A stretch of DNA of 52,313 nt from Betaproteobacteria bacterium (GCA_009927815.1 RFMI01000046.1:1-52313), one strand, 5' to 3'; numbered from the stretch's first letter, positions 34,233 through 43,648 are shown. Notes: generated by a model not told the origin, from the letters alone. A program made the numbers and translations.

Positions 34233-35099
34233 TTACAGCCAGTACACGAAGACGAACAGACCGAGCCAGACGACGTCAACGAAGTGCCAGTACCAGGCGG
34301 CGGCCTCAAAAGCGAAGTGATCCTTGCTGTCGAAATGACCGCGCATGGCACGCAGCAACACCACCAACAGCATGATGGCGCCGATGGTCACGTGCAGACC
34401 GTGGAAGCCGGTGAGCATGAAGAAGGTCGCGCCATACACGCCGCTGCCCAAGGTCAGACCGAGCTCGGTGTAAGCGTGGTGGTATTCGGCGGCTTGACAG
34501 GCCATAAAGGCCGCACCCAGCAATACCGTGGCGGCGAGGCCCAGCACCAACCAGCGGCGGTTGTCGCGCAGCAGCGCCCAATGGGCGATGGTCACGGTCA
34601 CGCCTGAACTCAGCAGCAGAGCCGTGTTCAGTGCCGGCAGACCCCAGGCACCCATCGGCGTGAAAGCAGGGATGGCCTCACTCGGCCCCTTGCCAGCCAG
34701 CGGCCAGCTGCCGTCGTAATGGGGATACAGCAGCTCAAAGCCAAGCAGATCAGGCACAGCCAAGTTGCGCACGTAGAACAACGCGCCGAAGAACGCGGCG
34801 AAGAACATCACCTCCGAGCCGATGAAGTACAACATCCCCAGCCGAAACGCGCGGTCTTCCCAGCCCTTAAAGGTCCCGGAACGGCTCTCACGGATCACGT
34901 CGCCAAACCAACCGAAGATGACGTAGACGATCGCCGCGAGGCCCGGGAGCATCGCCCAGCCCGGAGCTTTGCCATTCATGTTGAAGATGGCGCCGAGGGC
35001 CAGCGCGAACAGACCGAGCGCCAGGGTGAACGGATAGTGGCTGTGTGACGGGACGTAGTAGCTGCCCGCCGTGTGGCCGTGTGCGTGTGAGTCGCTCAT
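34233..35099 (-). CDS. coxC: Cytochrome c oxidase subunit III
   Basis: Subunit III of the aa3-type oxidase, a 288-residue, seven-helix membrane protein. Diagnostic segments are YFIGSEVMFFAAFFGALFYVR, ALLLSSGVTVTIAHWALLR, GVYGATFFMLTGFHGLHVTIG and the terminal AAWYWHFVDVVWLGLFVFVY, with the conserved Glu of helix III. The His-rich start MSDSHAHGHTAGSYYVP is common in Betaproteobacteria. The ATG overlaps the ctaG stop by 4 bases. Confidence 0.96.
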   Translation of the reverse strand: MSDSHAHGHTAGSYYVPSHSHYPFTLALGLFALALGAIFNMNGKAPGWAMLPGLAAIVYVIFGWFGDVIRESRSGTFKGWEDRAFRLGMLYFIGSEVMFFAAFFGALFYVRNLAVPDLLGFELLYPHYDGSWPLAGKGPSEAIPAFTPMGAWGLPALNTALLLSSGVTVTIAHWALLRDNRRWLVLGLAATVLLGAAFMACQAAEYHHAYTELGLTLGSGVYGATFFMLTGFHGLHVTIGAIMLLVVLLRAMRGHFDSKDHFAFEAAAWYWHFVDVVWLGLFVFVYWL

Positions 35100-35641
35100 T
35101 GGTCTCCCCTTTGTGCCTCAAAGAACGAATACGAAAGCGTGATGGCGTTGACGTCGTCGGGCAGACGGCTGTCGACGATGAAGGACACCGGCATGTCGCG
35201 CGACTCGCCGGGTGCCAAGGTTTGTTGCTTGAAGCAAAAACAATCGAGCTTTTGTAGATGAGCCGCGGCCTTGCCAGGACTCACGCTCGGAATAGCCTGC
35301 CCGGTGACGGTGGATGCGGTCATGTTGCGCACCCGAAAGCTCACGGTGCTGATCTCGCCGGGGTGCAGGCTGACCCGGTCGGTGTTGGGATGGAACTCCC
35401 AGGGCATGCCCTGCATGGTGGTGCCGATGAACTCGACCCGCACCGCGCGACTGGCATCGACCGTGCTCGCAGCCATGGCCACCGGACCGTTGCGGGTCTT
35501 GCCATTGAGGCCAGTGGCCTCACAGATCACGTCGTAGAGCGGCACCAAGAGGAAACCGAACGCAAACGCCGCGCCGACGCCGCCCAGCAACTTAAAGGCG
35601 AGGCGTCGGTTGGCAGAGCTTCGGCTTCCGGCCGGTTTCAT
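35096..35641 (-). CDS. ctaG: Copper chaperone CtaG (COX11)
   Basis: CtaG inserts copper into the CuB site of oxidase subunit I. The 181-residue protein has one N-terminal helix (FKLLGGVGAAFAFGFLLVPL) followed by DVICEATGLNGKT and a periplasmic immunoglobulin-like domain with the copper-binding CFCF motif in LQKLDCFCFKQQTLAPGE. The start ATG 35641 overlaps the stop of the 38-codon gene upstream. Confidence 0.95.
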   Translation of the reverse strand: MKPAGSRSSANRRLAFKLLGGVGAAFAFGFLLVPLYDVICEATGLNGKTRNGPVAMAASTVDASRAVRVEFIGTTMQGMPWEFHPNTDRVSLHPGEISTVSFRVRNMTASTVTGQAIPSVSPGKAAAHLQKLDCFCFKQQTLAPGESRDMPVSFIVDSRLPDDVNAITLSYSFFEAQRGDQ

Positions 35642-35754
35642 TGCGGCGGAACCCAGAAAAAGAAGGTGCCGACGTAAAAGGCCACCGCCACCAGCGCCAG
35701 AACCACGGCGATCTGGCGGCTGCGGACTGGGCTCTGGTGGACGTGTTGGCTCAC
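35638..35754 (-). CDS. Small cytochrome oxidase assembly protein (38 aa)
   Basis: A GTG at 35754 with a strong AAGGAG site opens a 38-residue frame, VSQHVHQSPVRSRQ followed by one helix (IAVVLALVAVAFYVGTFFFW) and VPPQ. It fills the gap between coxA and ctaG exactly, and its TGA overlaps the ctaG ATG. Single-helix proteins of this size at this position are found in Betaproteobacterial cox operons. A role in assembly or stability of the oxidase is inferred from context only. Confidence 0.8.
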   Translation of the reverse strand: MSQHVHQSPVRSRQIAVVLALVAVAFYVGTFFFWVPPQ

Positions 35755-35764
35755 CGGGCGCTCC

Positions 35765-37371
35765 TTACTTGACCACCGGCTGGGGGTCCCAGCTGTGGTG
35801 CGGCGGGGGGCTCGACAACTGCCATTCGAGGCCCTTGCTGCCTTCCCAGACGCCGTCAGTAGCCTTCTCGCCCTTGCCGCGCCAGGTGGTGACGACGTTG
35901 TAGACGAAGATCAGCTGCGACAGACCCAGCGCAAAGGCGCCAATCGTCGAGATCATGTTGAACTCGGTGAACTGCAGCGCGTAGTCGGGGATGCGGCGCG
36001 GCATGCCGGCCAAGCCAACGAAGAACTGCGGCATGAAGGTCAGGTTGAACGAGAAGACGGTCAGCCAGAAGTGCAGCTTGCCGAGCTTCTCGTTAAACAT
36101 GTGGCCGGTCATCTTCGGCAGCCAGTAGTACACCCCAGCCATCACGCCCATGATGCCGCCGGCAAACAGGGTGTAGTGGAAGTGTGCAACCACGAAGTAA
36201 CTGTGGTGGTACTGCGCGTCCGCTGCGACGTCCGCCAGCACCAGGCCCGTCAGGCCGCCGATACCGAACAGGATGATGAACCCGAGCGCGAACAGCATCG
36301 GCGTCTCGAAGGTCATCGAACCGCGCCAGATGGTCGCGATCCAGCAGAAGAACAGCACCGCCAGTGGCACCGAGATCGACATGGTGCTGTACATGAAGTA
36401 CAGCAGCGCCTGCACCGGCATGCCGGCGGTGAAGAAGTGATGCGCCCAAACGATCACTGACAGCGCGGCGATGCACACCAGCGACCACACCTGCGCCTTG
36501 TAGCCATACATCGGCTTGCGGGCAAAGGTCTCGAGGATGTGCGGGATGAAGCCCCAGATCGGCAGCAGCAGGATGTAGACCTCGGGGTGGCCGAAGAACC
36601 AGAACAGGTGCTGGAACAGGATCGGGTCACCGCCGCCGGCGGCGTTGAAGAAGTGGGTGTCAAAGTGGCGGTCGGTCAGCAGCATGGTGATGGCGCCGGC
36701 CAGCACCGGGATGGTGGCGATGAGCAGGAAGGCAGTCATCAGCCAACCCCAGGCGAACATCGGCAGCTTCATCATGGTCATGCCGGGGGCACGCATGTTG
36801 AGGATGGTCACCACCACGTTAATCGAGCCCATCACCGACGAAATGCCCATCAGGTGCAGCGCGAGGATGGCGAAGTCGATGCCCCAGCCGCTCTGCGCCG
36901 ACAGCGGCGGATACAGCGTCCAGCCGGCATCCGCACCGCCAGTCCCGATGCCAAAGAAGTACAGCACCAGCGGCATCAGCAGGATGGTGCCGGCCGGCGG
37001 CAGCAGCCAGAAGCCCCAGTTGTTGAGACGCGGCAAGGCCATGTCGGGAGCGCCGATCATCAGCGGCAGCATCCAGTTGGCAAACCGGTGGCTGCAGGCA
37101 TCAGCGCGGCAAAGATCATCACCAAGGCATGCAGGCCGATGAGCTGGTTGAACAGCTCCGGCTGAACGATCTGGATACCCGGCTGGAACAGCTCGGCGCG
37201 CACGCTCAGGATCAACGAACCGCCGATCAGGAACATGATCATCGAGAACATCAGGTACATGGTCCCGATGTCCTTGTGGTTGGTGGTGAACAGCCAGCGG
37301 GCCAGGCCAGTGGGGCCGTGATGCGCGTGGTCGTGACCGTGGTCGTGTGCTGCGATGGATCCACTCGACAT
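35765..37371 (-). CDS. coxA: Cytochrome c oxidase subunit I (frameshifted)
   Basis: Catalytic subunit I of the aa3 oxidase, carrying haem a, haem a3 and CuB. The N-terminal part (ATG 37371) reads LARWLFTTNHKDIGTMYLMF and LIGLHALVMIFAALMPAATG, then leaves frame. The C-terminal part has WMLPLMIGAPDMALPRLNNW, the CuB/Tyr loop FGHPEVYILLLP, and the haem His pair in VVAHFHYTLFAGG. One extra A in the run at 37082-37084 restores GFANWMLPLMIG and gives about 535 residues, the family norm. The His-rich N-terminus is typical. A sequencing error is likely, since all other oxidase genes are intact or equally repairable. Confidence 0.95.
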
Positions 37372-37398
37372 GACTTTGTCTCCTGTTGTCGGGACGGG

Positions 37399-38568
37399 TT
37401 AGCGCAGGGCCTTGACCTGCGACGGCTGGATGATGTCGCCCATGGCGTTGCCGAACGAGTTGCGCTCGTAGGTCACCACCGACGCGATCTCGGCGTCCGA
37501 GAGCGTGTTCTTGAACGCTTGCATGGCGGTGCCGGCCTTGCCATTCATGACGCGATCGAGATGGTGATCCTTGATCAGATGACCCTCACCGTCGACCACC
37601 GCAGCGTTGACCACCTTGCTGCCAGCCAATGCCGGGAACGCTGGCGGCAAGCCTTGGCCGTTGGGCTGGTGGCAGACCGCGCAGACCTTGTTGTAGGTCT
37701 CGCCGCCCTTGGCCATCAGCTCGTCCTTGGTCCAAACCTTGTCGGCGCTGGCGGCAGTGGCTTGCTGCTCATCCTTCTTGGCGACCACCCAGGTCTTGAA
37801 CTCCTCTTCCGGCACGGCACGCACCACCACCGGCATGTAGCCGTGGCCGCGGCCGCACAGCTCCTTGCACTGACCGCGATAAATGCCCGGCTTGTCGATT
37901 TCGAGCCAAGTTTCGCGCAGGAAACCCGGGATGGCGTCGCGGGCAACGCCGAATTGCGGCACCCACCAGTTGTGGATGACGTCAGTGGCGGTCAGCAGCA
38001 CGCGGATCTTTTTGTTGGTCGGCAGCACCAGCTCGTTGTCGACTTCCAGCAGGTAGTGTTCGCCCTTCGGAGCGCCCTTATAGAGCTGATCGTCGGGGGT
38101 CTTCAGGTTGCTGACGAACTTGATGCCCTGCGCATCGCCGTCCATGAATTCGTACTGCCACTTCCACTGGCTTCCGGTGATCTTGAGCACCATCTGCGCG
38201 TTGGTCTTGGTGTCTTCCATCATGAAGATGGAGTGCGCCGCCGGAATGCCCATCAGGATGAAGTCGATGTAGAGCAGGATGGCGAAGGGCAACAAGGTCC
38301 ACAGCAGCTGCTTGCGGTTCTTCGGACCGGTGAAGTCGGACGCTTGGTGACCCACGCTCTTGCGGTGGCGGACCATCGAATACAGCATGATCCCCAGCAC
38401 CACGACAAAGATCACGATGGTGATGAGCATGAATTTGTTGTGGACGTTGAGCGTATCCAAAGCCAACGGCGTGGCCGGCTCCGGAAAGTTCCAGGTGTAG
38501 TCGGCGAATGCCGCCAGCGGTGTGAATACCGCGAGCATCGCGACCAGACTTCTCAGCAACCGATTCAT
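37399..38568 (-). CDS. coxB: Cytochrome c oxidase subunit II with fused cytochrome c domain
   Basis: Subunit II accepts electrons from cytochrome c at the CuA centre. The 389-residue protein has a signal peptide (MNRLLRSLVAMLAVFTPLAAFA), two helices and the CuA motif QCKELCGRGHGYMPVVV. After it, a C-terminal class I cytochrome c domain carries CAVCH in YNKVCAVCHQPNGQG and a distal Met, giving a caa3-like fusion. The aromatic patch GSQWKWQYEF is conserved. ATG 38568 has GGGGGA upstream. It is followed by coxA after 27 bases. Confidence 0.95.
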   Translation of the reverse strand: MNRLLRSLVAMLAVFTPLAAFADYTWNFPEPATPLALDTLNVHNKFMLITIVIFVVVLGIMLYSMVRHRKSVGHQASDFTGPKNRKQLLWTLLPFAILLYIDFILMGIPAAHSIFMMEDTKTNAQMVLKITGSQWKWQYEFMDGDAQGIKFVSNLKTPDDQLYKGAPKGEHYLLEVDNELVLPTNKKIRVLLTATDVIHNWWVPQFGVARDAIPGFLRETWLEIDKPGIYRGQCKELCGRGHGYMPVVVRAVPEEEFKTWVVAKKDEQQATAASADKVWTKDELMAKGGETYNKVCAVCHQPNGQGLPPAFPALAGSKVVNAAVVDGEGHLIKDHHLDRVMNGKAGTAMQAFKNTLSDAEIASVVTYERNSFGNAMGDIIQPSQVKALR

Positions 38569-38590
38569 CGAACGTCCCCCAAAAACACAC

Positions 38591-39073
38591 TCACAACGGA
38601 CCCCCATGCAAGCGCAGGTGCTGTCGGAGGGCATCGGCAAAGTCGCCGCGGTCGTCGGCTGGCAGCCAGACTCCCACCTCCACATCGCGCCCACTGCTGC
38701 ACAAACGGACGCGACACCTGCCACGGTCATCCACCCCCTGCTCGACCCGGGTCCAGGCAGCCTGGAACTCGTGTCGCTCAACCTTGGCGCCGTTGCGCCG
38801 GTCCACCGAGACCCGCCCACGACCGATGACCACATACTCGTAGTCGCTGGCGTGCCAACCGATCAACACCCACGCACCCGCCAGACACAACACCTCGAGT
38901 CCGACGAACGGCAACACCGGCCACGCCCCGAGCAAGGTCCAGGCGGTGCCCACCAGCAGCGCGAACACCGACACAACACCAATCGCCCACTTCCGACCCC
39001 GCGGCCCTAGCGCATCGTTCGGTCTTCCAACTGCAGTCAGGACACCGTCGTCGATTGCCAGCGAACAGGGCAT
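38591..39073 (-). CDS. DUF2244 membrane protein, first gene of the cox operon
   Basis: A 160-residue protein of the DUF2244 family. Two adjacent helices (KWAIGVVSVFALLVGTAW and VLPFVGLEVLCLAGAWVLIG) are followed by a soluble C-terminal domain with the family segment HASDYEYVVIGRGRVSVDRR. The N-terminal stretch RPNDALGPRGR before the first helix is also typical. Homologues lie directly upstream of coxB in many Betaproteobacteria; the function is unknown. ATG 39073 was chosen over a TTG two codons earlier. Confidence 0.85.
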   Translation of the reverse strand: MPCSLAIDDGVLTAVGRPNDALGPRGRKWAIGVVSVFALLVGTAWTLLGAWPVLPFVGLEVLCLAGAWVLIGWHASDYEYVVIGRGRVSVDRRNGAKVERHEFQAAWTRVEQGVDDRGRCRVRLCSSGRDVEVGVWLPADDRGDFADALRQHLRLHGGPL

Positions 39074-39098
39074 GGCCAAGCAAACTTTATATTCCGTC

Positions 39099-39112
39099 TA
39101 ACAATTCTGTTA
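39099..39112. promoter_or_regulatory. Inverted repeat in the cox operon leader
   Basis: TAACA-ATTC-TGTTA is a perfect 5-bp dyad with a 4-base spacer, 26 bases upstream of the DUF2244 ATG in an AT-rich leader. The spacing resembles FNR/CRP-type operators, but the half-sites do not match FNR (TTGAT). The regulator is unknown. Confidence 0.35.
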
Positions 39113-39119
39113 TCCGGCG

Positions 39120-39135
39120 GGTCAATAGGTCAATA
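39120..39135. repeat. Tandem 8-bp direct repeat upstream of cox operon
   Basis: GGTCAATA occurs twice in immediate tandem; on the minus strand this reads TATTGACC twice, each copy containing a TTGACC that resembles a -35 hexamer. It lies next to the TAACA/TGTTA dyad. It may hold an operator or alternative -35 boxes of the cox promoter. Confidence 0.4.
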
Positions 39136-39202
39136 GAAAAGTTCCAAATTCCGCCAGAAAATTCGGCGGACGGGTCATTCGGAACGCGACCTTGAAGCCG
39201 GC

Positions 39203-39862
39203 TTAGCGCGGAATGGCGATGATTTCCGCTTGCGGGTCAGACCTTTGGCGCCAGGGGATGGTCGCCAGACAGGGGGCGGCGATGCGCTCCCGAAGTGTTG
39301 CCAGATTCTCACTGGCAGACTCAAAACCAGGTTCGATGGTGTTGCCAACCCAGCCCGCCAGAGTCAAACCACGCCGCTCGATGGCTTCGACAGTCAGCAG
39401 AGCGTGGTTGAGGCAGCCCAAACGCAGACCCACCACCAGCACCACCGGCAGATCCAACGCGACGGCGAGGTCGGCGAGACTGAAGCGGTCGTCGAGTGGC
39501 ACCAGAAAGCCACCGGCGCCCTCAACCACGAGAGGGCCGAGTCGCGCCAATTCGGCGGCACGCGCCAGCAGCTGCCCGATGTCGATGGCAACGCCGGCCT
39601 GCGCAGCAGCAATGTGTGGCGCGATCGGCGGCTCGAACCGGTAGGGTGCAATGTCGTCGGCGCTCAATATGTGGGACGTCGCGGCCAATAGTGCGGTCAC
39701 ATCATCGTTTTGCAGACCCTGCGGCGTCGGCGTACAACCGCTGGCGACCGGCTTCATCGGCACTGGGGCATGGCCCGCGCGTCGCAATGCATGCATCAAG
39801 GCACAGCTGACCAAGGTCTTGCCGACGCCGGTGTCGGTGCCGGTGACCCAGAAACCACGCAT
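39203..39862 (-). CDS. bioD: Dethiobiotin synthase BioD
   Basis: BioD closes the ureido ring, making dethiobiotin from diaminopelargonate, CO2 and ATP. The 219-residue protein has the P-loop GTDTGVGKTLVSCALMHAL, the substrate segment MKPVASGC and VEGAGGFLVPLDDRFSLADL. It is the last gene of bioB-F-H-C-D; its ATG shares one base with the bioC stop. bioA, needed for the preceding step, is not in the window. Confidence 0.95.
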   Translation of the reverse strand: MRGFWVTGTDTGVGKTLVSCALMHALRRAGHAPVPMKPVASGCTPTPQGLQNDDVTALLAATSHILSADDIAPYRFEPPIAPHIAAAQAGVAIDIGQLLARAAELARLGPLVVEGAGGFLVPLDDRFSLADLAVALDLPVVLVVGLRLGCLNHALLTVEAIERRGLTLAGWVGNTIEPGFESASENLATLRERIAAPCLATIPWRQRSDPQAEIIAIPR

Positions 39863-40716
39863 CAGCGCTGACGAAACTGAATCACCGCACGGCCGTCGCT
39901 GCGCGGCAGCTGCTCGGGCTTCCAGGCGTGGCCGTAGACGGTCTCGAAGGTGGCTGGCAGACGGCCATCAGCGGCGCGAAACGCCTCGTAGCGCTCGCGG
40001 GCGCGCTGCCAGCGGCCACGCCCGGCCAATCCGGGCCGACGACCGGCCTGCAGGTGGGTGGCGCCGATCGCCTTGAGGTCGCGCACCACGCTATCGAAAT
40101 CGGCGTAGGTGAGTGACAGCTTTTCCATGTCAATCACCGGGTCGGCAAAGCGGCCCCGCACCAGGGCATCGCCAAGATCGTGCATGTCGATGAAACGGTT
40201 GACCGGCGGAGCGGCATCGTCGGCGAACGCTGCGCGCAATTCGCACAGGGTGTCAGGCCCAAAGCTGCTGAACATAAGCAAGCCACCAGGCCGCAAGACG
40301 CGCCAAGCCTCAGCGAACGCCAACGCGGGGTCAGGCAACCACTGCAACATCAGGTTGCTCCAGACCAGGTCGACGCTGGCGTCGGCGAGGGGCAGGTGGC
40401 AAGCGTCGGCGCACAGCAGCGTCGCCGAAGGGCGCCGCAGGATGCGTCGCCAGAGGCCGTCGCGGGCGGATGCCTGCTGCAGCATCGGCAGGGCGAGATC
40501 GACTCCGACCATGCGGGCGCCCGTGTAACGCTGCGCCAGTTCGGCCAAGGCACTGCCGGTGCCGCAGCCAAGATCGACCACGACCGACGGTTGCAAGCGG
40601 ATGTAGCCAAGCCGCTCAAGCATGCGTCCGGCGACTTCACGCTGAAGCACCGCCGCTGCGTCGTAACTGCGTGCCGCTCGCCCGAAGGCACGCCGCACGC
40701 CAGCCGTATCAGACAT
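39862..40716 (-). CDS. bioC: Malonyl-ACP O-methyltransferase BioC
   Basis: BioC methylates malonyl-ACP so that fatty-acid synthesis can build the pimeloyl chain. The 284-residue SAM enzyme shows RRAFGRAARSYDAAAVLQRE, motif I VVDLGCGTGSALAEL, then VDLVWSNLMLQWLPDP and LRPGGLLMFSSFGPDTLCEL. The C-terminus is longer than in E. coli, as in other Betaproteobacteria. It overlaps bioH by 8 bases. Confidence 0.94.
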   Translation of the reverse strand: MSDTAGVRRAFGRAARSYDAAAVLQREVAGRMLERLGYIRLQPSVVVDLGCGTGSALAELAQRYTGARMVGVDLALPMLQQASARDGLWRRILRRPSATLLCADACHLPLADASVDLVWSNLMLQWLPDPALAFAEAWRVLRPGGLLMFSSFGPDTLCELRAAFADDAAPPVNRFIDMHDLGDALVRGRFADPVIDMEKLSLTYADFDSVVRDLKAIGATHLQAGRRPGLAGRGRWQRARERYEAFRAADGRLPATFETVYGHAWKPEQLPRSDGRAVIQFRQR

Positions 40717-41449
40717 CGCGATCGTCGCCGTAGGCGTCGATCAGCAAGGCAAAGGCGTCAGGGCGGGCGAGGAAGGGCACGTGCGAGGCATCGTCCCAGC
40801 GAGTCAGACAGCCGCGCGGCAGACGATTGGCCAGCCACTCGCCGACCTCTACCGGGATGATGCGGTCGAGTCCACCGTGGACCACATCCACCGGACAGGC
40901 CAGCGACTCGGCCTGTTCGCGGAAGTCGGCGTCAGCCAGCACCTGCAAGCCCTGGCGCAGCCAATCGGCGCGCGCCAAAGCCGGCCGGCCGGCCTCGCGC
41001 AGATGTGCGCCGACCTCGGGCGCGGCTTCGCGGCCGCCCATTACCCCGAGCGCAGCGAAGCGCTTCATAGTGCCGCGCGGGTCCTGCTCGAAGAAGCGGA
41101 TAAAGGTCTCGAGCTCGTTTGCGCTCATGCCATAAGCCCACTCGTCGCGGCGCAAAAAGCTTGGCGTCGACGCGGTCAGCACCAGACGGCGCACCTGCTC
41201 CGGATGGGCCAAGGCCCACGCTTGGGCGTAGATGCCGCCCAGTGACCACCCGCAGACTGCAACCGGACCGGGGTAGCGCTGGTGCAAGGCGTCGACCACC
41301 GTGTCGATGCCGGCGTCTGGCGCGACCTCAAACAGGTCGGGGGCTTCGACTTGGTGAGTGCGGGTGAGGCGGCGGCGGACCGGGTCCCACACAGACGCAC
41401 TGCTTCCCCAGCCATGCAGCAAAACCCAGGTTGGCAAGGCACTAGCCAT
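40709..41449 (-). CDS. bioH: Pimeloyl-ACP methyl ester carboxylesterase BioH
   Basis: BioH hydrolyses the methyl ester of pimeloyl-ACP, ending chain elongation. The 246-residue alpha/beta hydrolase has the oxyanion region LLHGWGSSASVWDP, the nucleophile elbow CGWSLGG, the Asp in VDVVHGGLDRIIPVE and the catalytic His in WDDASHVPFLARPD. It lies between bioF and bioC with overlaps on both sides, confirming its pathway role. Confidence 0.93.
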   Translation of the reverse strand: MASALPTWVLLHGWGSSASVWDPVRRRLTRTHQVEAPDLFEVAPDAGIDTVVDALHQRYPGPVAVCGWSLGGIYAQAWALAHPEQVRRLVLTASTPSFLRRDEWAYGMSANELETFIRFFEQDPRGTMKRFAALGVMGGREAAPEVGAHLREAGRPALARADWLRQGLQVLADADFREQAESLACPVDVVHGGLDRIIPVEVGEWLANRLPRGCLTRWDDASHVPFLARPDAFALLIDAYGDDRDV

Positions 41450-42641
41450 CGATCTGCAACTCCTTCAAGGCATCAATCAATTGGTCCACCTGCTCGGTGG
41501 TGTGTGCAGCAGACAGACTCACGCGCAGGCGCGCAGTTCCGGCCGGCACGGTGGGCGGGCGAATCGCCGGTACCCAGAGGCCGCGCGCGAGCAGCGCTTC
41601 AGCGACAGATACAGCACGCGCATCACTGCCCAACAAGATGGGGACGATCGGCGCGATTGCCAGACCACCCGCCGCGAACGACCGCAAGCGTCGCGCATGA
41701 GCCAAAACCCGCGCCCGACGCATCGTGCAATCGGCGTCGGCCAGACGCAGGAGCGCCGCCAGGACCGCCTCGGCCAGCGCCGGTGGGGCAGCCGTGGTGT
41801 AGACATAGCTGCGGGCACCCTGCACCAGGGCCTCGATGACCGGCGCGGCGCCGCACACCAGCGCTCCGGCAACGCCCGCCGCCTTGCCGAGCGTCACCAT
41901 AACCACCACGCGTGGGTCGAGACCCTCTGCGCCAACCAGCCCCAGCTCGGCCAAGCTGCCGCGGCCGTCGCCGAGCACGCCGAAGCCGTGGGCATCGTCG
42001 ACCAGCAACATGGCGTCAAACTCGTGGCACAGGCTCAGCAGCTCGGCGAGCGGCGCGAGGTCACCGTCCATGCTGAATACCGCGTCAGTGAGCACCCACT
42101 TTTTCGGGCTTGCATCGGCCTCGAGCAAGCGCCTGAGCGCGAGTAGATCGCCATGCGGGTAGCGTTTCAGGCGAGCACCCGACAGCCGCGCGCCGTCGTT
42201 AAGGCAGGCGTGGTTGAGGCGGTCGGCGAAGATTGCCGTGCCGCGATCGGCCAATGCGGTGATCACCGCCAGATTGGCGAGATAGCCGCTCGAGAACAGC
42301 AGCGCGCGCTCGCAGCCGAGCCAGCGCGCAGCGTGGTCTTCGACCGCCTGATGCGCACTGGTGTGGCCGCTGATCAGGTGCGAGGCGCCAGCACCGACAC
42401 CCCATCGGCCGATACCGCGAATAGCCGCGTCGGACAATGCCGGATCGCCAGCGAGGCCGAGGTAGTCATTGCTGCAAAAGCCCAGCAGTCGCCGACCGTC
42501 AACCGTCAGGTGGACGCCGTCCACCGCCTGCACGACTCGACGATGCCGGCGTGAGGCCAATGGCGGCGGCGCGGTCTGCGCGGCCATCCACACCGGCAAG
42601 GCCGGGGCTGCGGCGACGGGGTGCAGTGGCACGGCGGACAT
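41442..42641 (-). CDS. bioF: 8-amino-7-oxononanoate synthase BioF
   Basis: BioF condenses pimeloyl-ACP with alanine, releasing CO2. The 399-residue PLP enzyme has FCSNDYLGLAGDPALSDAAI, VGAGASHLISGHTSAHQAVE, the cofactor Asp in LLVDDAHGFGVLGDGRGS and the Schiff-base Lys in MVTLGKAAGVAGALV. It follows bioB by 3 bases. Two extra residues near the active-site loop do not disturb the motifs. Confidence 0.95.
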   Translation of the reverse strand: MSAVPLHPVAAAPALPVWMAAQTAPPPLASRRHRRVVQAVDGVHLTVDGRRLLGFCSNDYLGLAGDPALSDAAIRGIGRWGVGAGASHLISGHTSAHQAVEDHAARWLGCERALLFSSGYLANLAVITALADRGTAIFADRLNHACLNDGARLSGARLKRYPHGDLLALRRLLEADASPKKWVLTDAVFSMDGDLAPLAELLSLCHEFDAMLLVDDAHGFGVLGDGRGSLAELGLVGAEGLDPRVVVMVTLGKAAGVAGALVCGAAPVIEALVQGARSYVYTTAAPPALAEAVLAALLRLADADCTMRRARVLAHARRLRSFAAGGLAIAPIVPILLGSDARAVSVAEALLARGLWVPAIRPPTVPAGTARLRVSLSAAHTTEQVDQLIDALKELQIDG

Positions 42642-42644
42642 CGC

Positions 42645-43648
42645 TCAGTGGCTCTCCAACGGCCGGATGCCGAGCCGGTCGAACAAGGCGCGGTCGCGGT
42701 CCGCCTGCGGGTTAGGCGTGGTCAACAGTTGGTCACCATAGAAGATCGAGTTGGCGCCGGCGAGGAAACAGAGGGCCTGCAACTCATCGCTCATCGCCTC
42801 GCGACCCGCCGAAAGCCTTACAAAACTGGTCGGCATGGTGATGCGCGCTGCGGCAATGGTGCGTACGAATTCGAAGGGGTCGAGCGTGGCGTTGCCAGCC
42901 AGCGGCGTGCCTTCCACCTGCACCAGATTGTTGATCGGCACCGATTCCGGCGCTGGCTGCATATTGGCCAATTGCGCCAGCAGACCGGCTCGCTGGGCGC
43001 GGCTCTCACCCATGCCAACAATGCCGCCGCAGCACACGTTAAGGCCGGCGTTGCGGACGCGCTCCAAGGTGTCGAGGCGATCCTGGTAGTCGCGGGTGGT
43101 GATCACCTGACCGTAGAACTCGGGCGCGGTATCGAGGTTGTGGTTGTAGTAGTCGAGACCGGCGTCCTTCAGACGTTCGGCGTGGCCGTCGCGCAGCATG
43201 CCCAGCGTGGCGCAAGTCTCGAGGCCGAGGTCGGCGACAGCGCGCACCATCTCAGTCACTTGGTCGATGTCGCGGTCCTTCGGACTGCGCCATGCTGCAC
43301 CCATGCAGAAACGCGTGGCACCGCGCGCTTGGGCAGCTTTGGCAGCAGCAAGAACCTGCTCCAGCGGCAGCAGCGGCGTGGCCTCGACACCGGTGTGGTA
43401 GCGCGCCGCCTGCGGGCAGTAGCCGCAGTCCTCGGCACACCCACCGGTCTTGATCGACAGCAGGGTCGAGAGCTGCACGGCATTGGGGTCGAAGTGCTGA
43501 CGGTGCACGGTCTGCGCACGGTGTAACAGGTCGGCCAAGGGCAATTCGAGCAAACCCAGAATCGCCTCGCGAGACCACGCTGATGTTGGGTCGAGGGCTC
43601 CGGCAGAGCGTGACCAGCGGGCGCAGTCGGGGCAGACATCGGAGGCAT
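42645..43648 (-). CDS. bioB: Biotin synthase BioB (frameshifted near N-terminus)
   Basis: BioB is the radical-SAM enzyme that inserts sulfur into dethiobiotin. The core shows the cluster motif [35 protein letters not shown], the segment [20 protein letters not shown] and [12 protein letters not shown]. In the core frame there is no good start: the upstream reading is a Cys-rich stretch unlike the family. In the next frame ATG 43648 or 43639 gives [20 protein letters not shown], and adding one base near 43577 (CAGCG then TGG) joins it as [16 protein letters not shown], the expected N-terminus with conserved Arg-Trp. The repaired product has about 334 residues. A promoter TTGACA (43707-43702) with a weak GAGACT -10 precedes it. 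Confidence 0.9.

Noticed and set aside
39150-39170. TCCGCC/GGCGGA hairpin as a terminator between bioD and the cox operon
   Set aside because: It lies after the bioD stop only on the upstream side of cox, with a 9-base AT-rich loop and no T-run; neither gene is transcribed towards it in a way that needs it.
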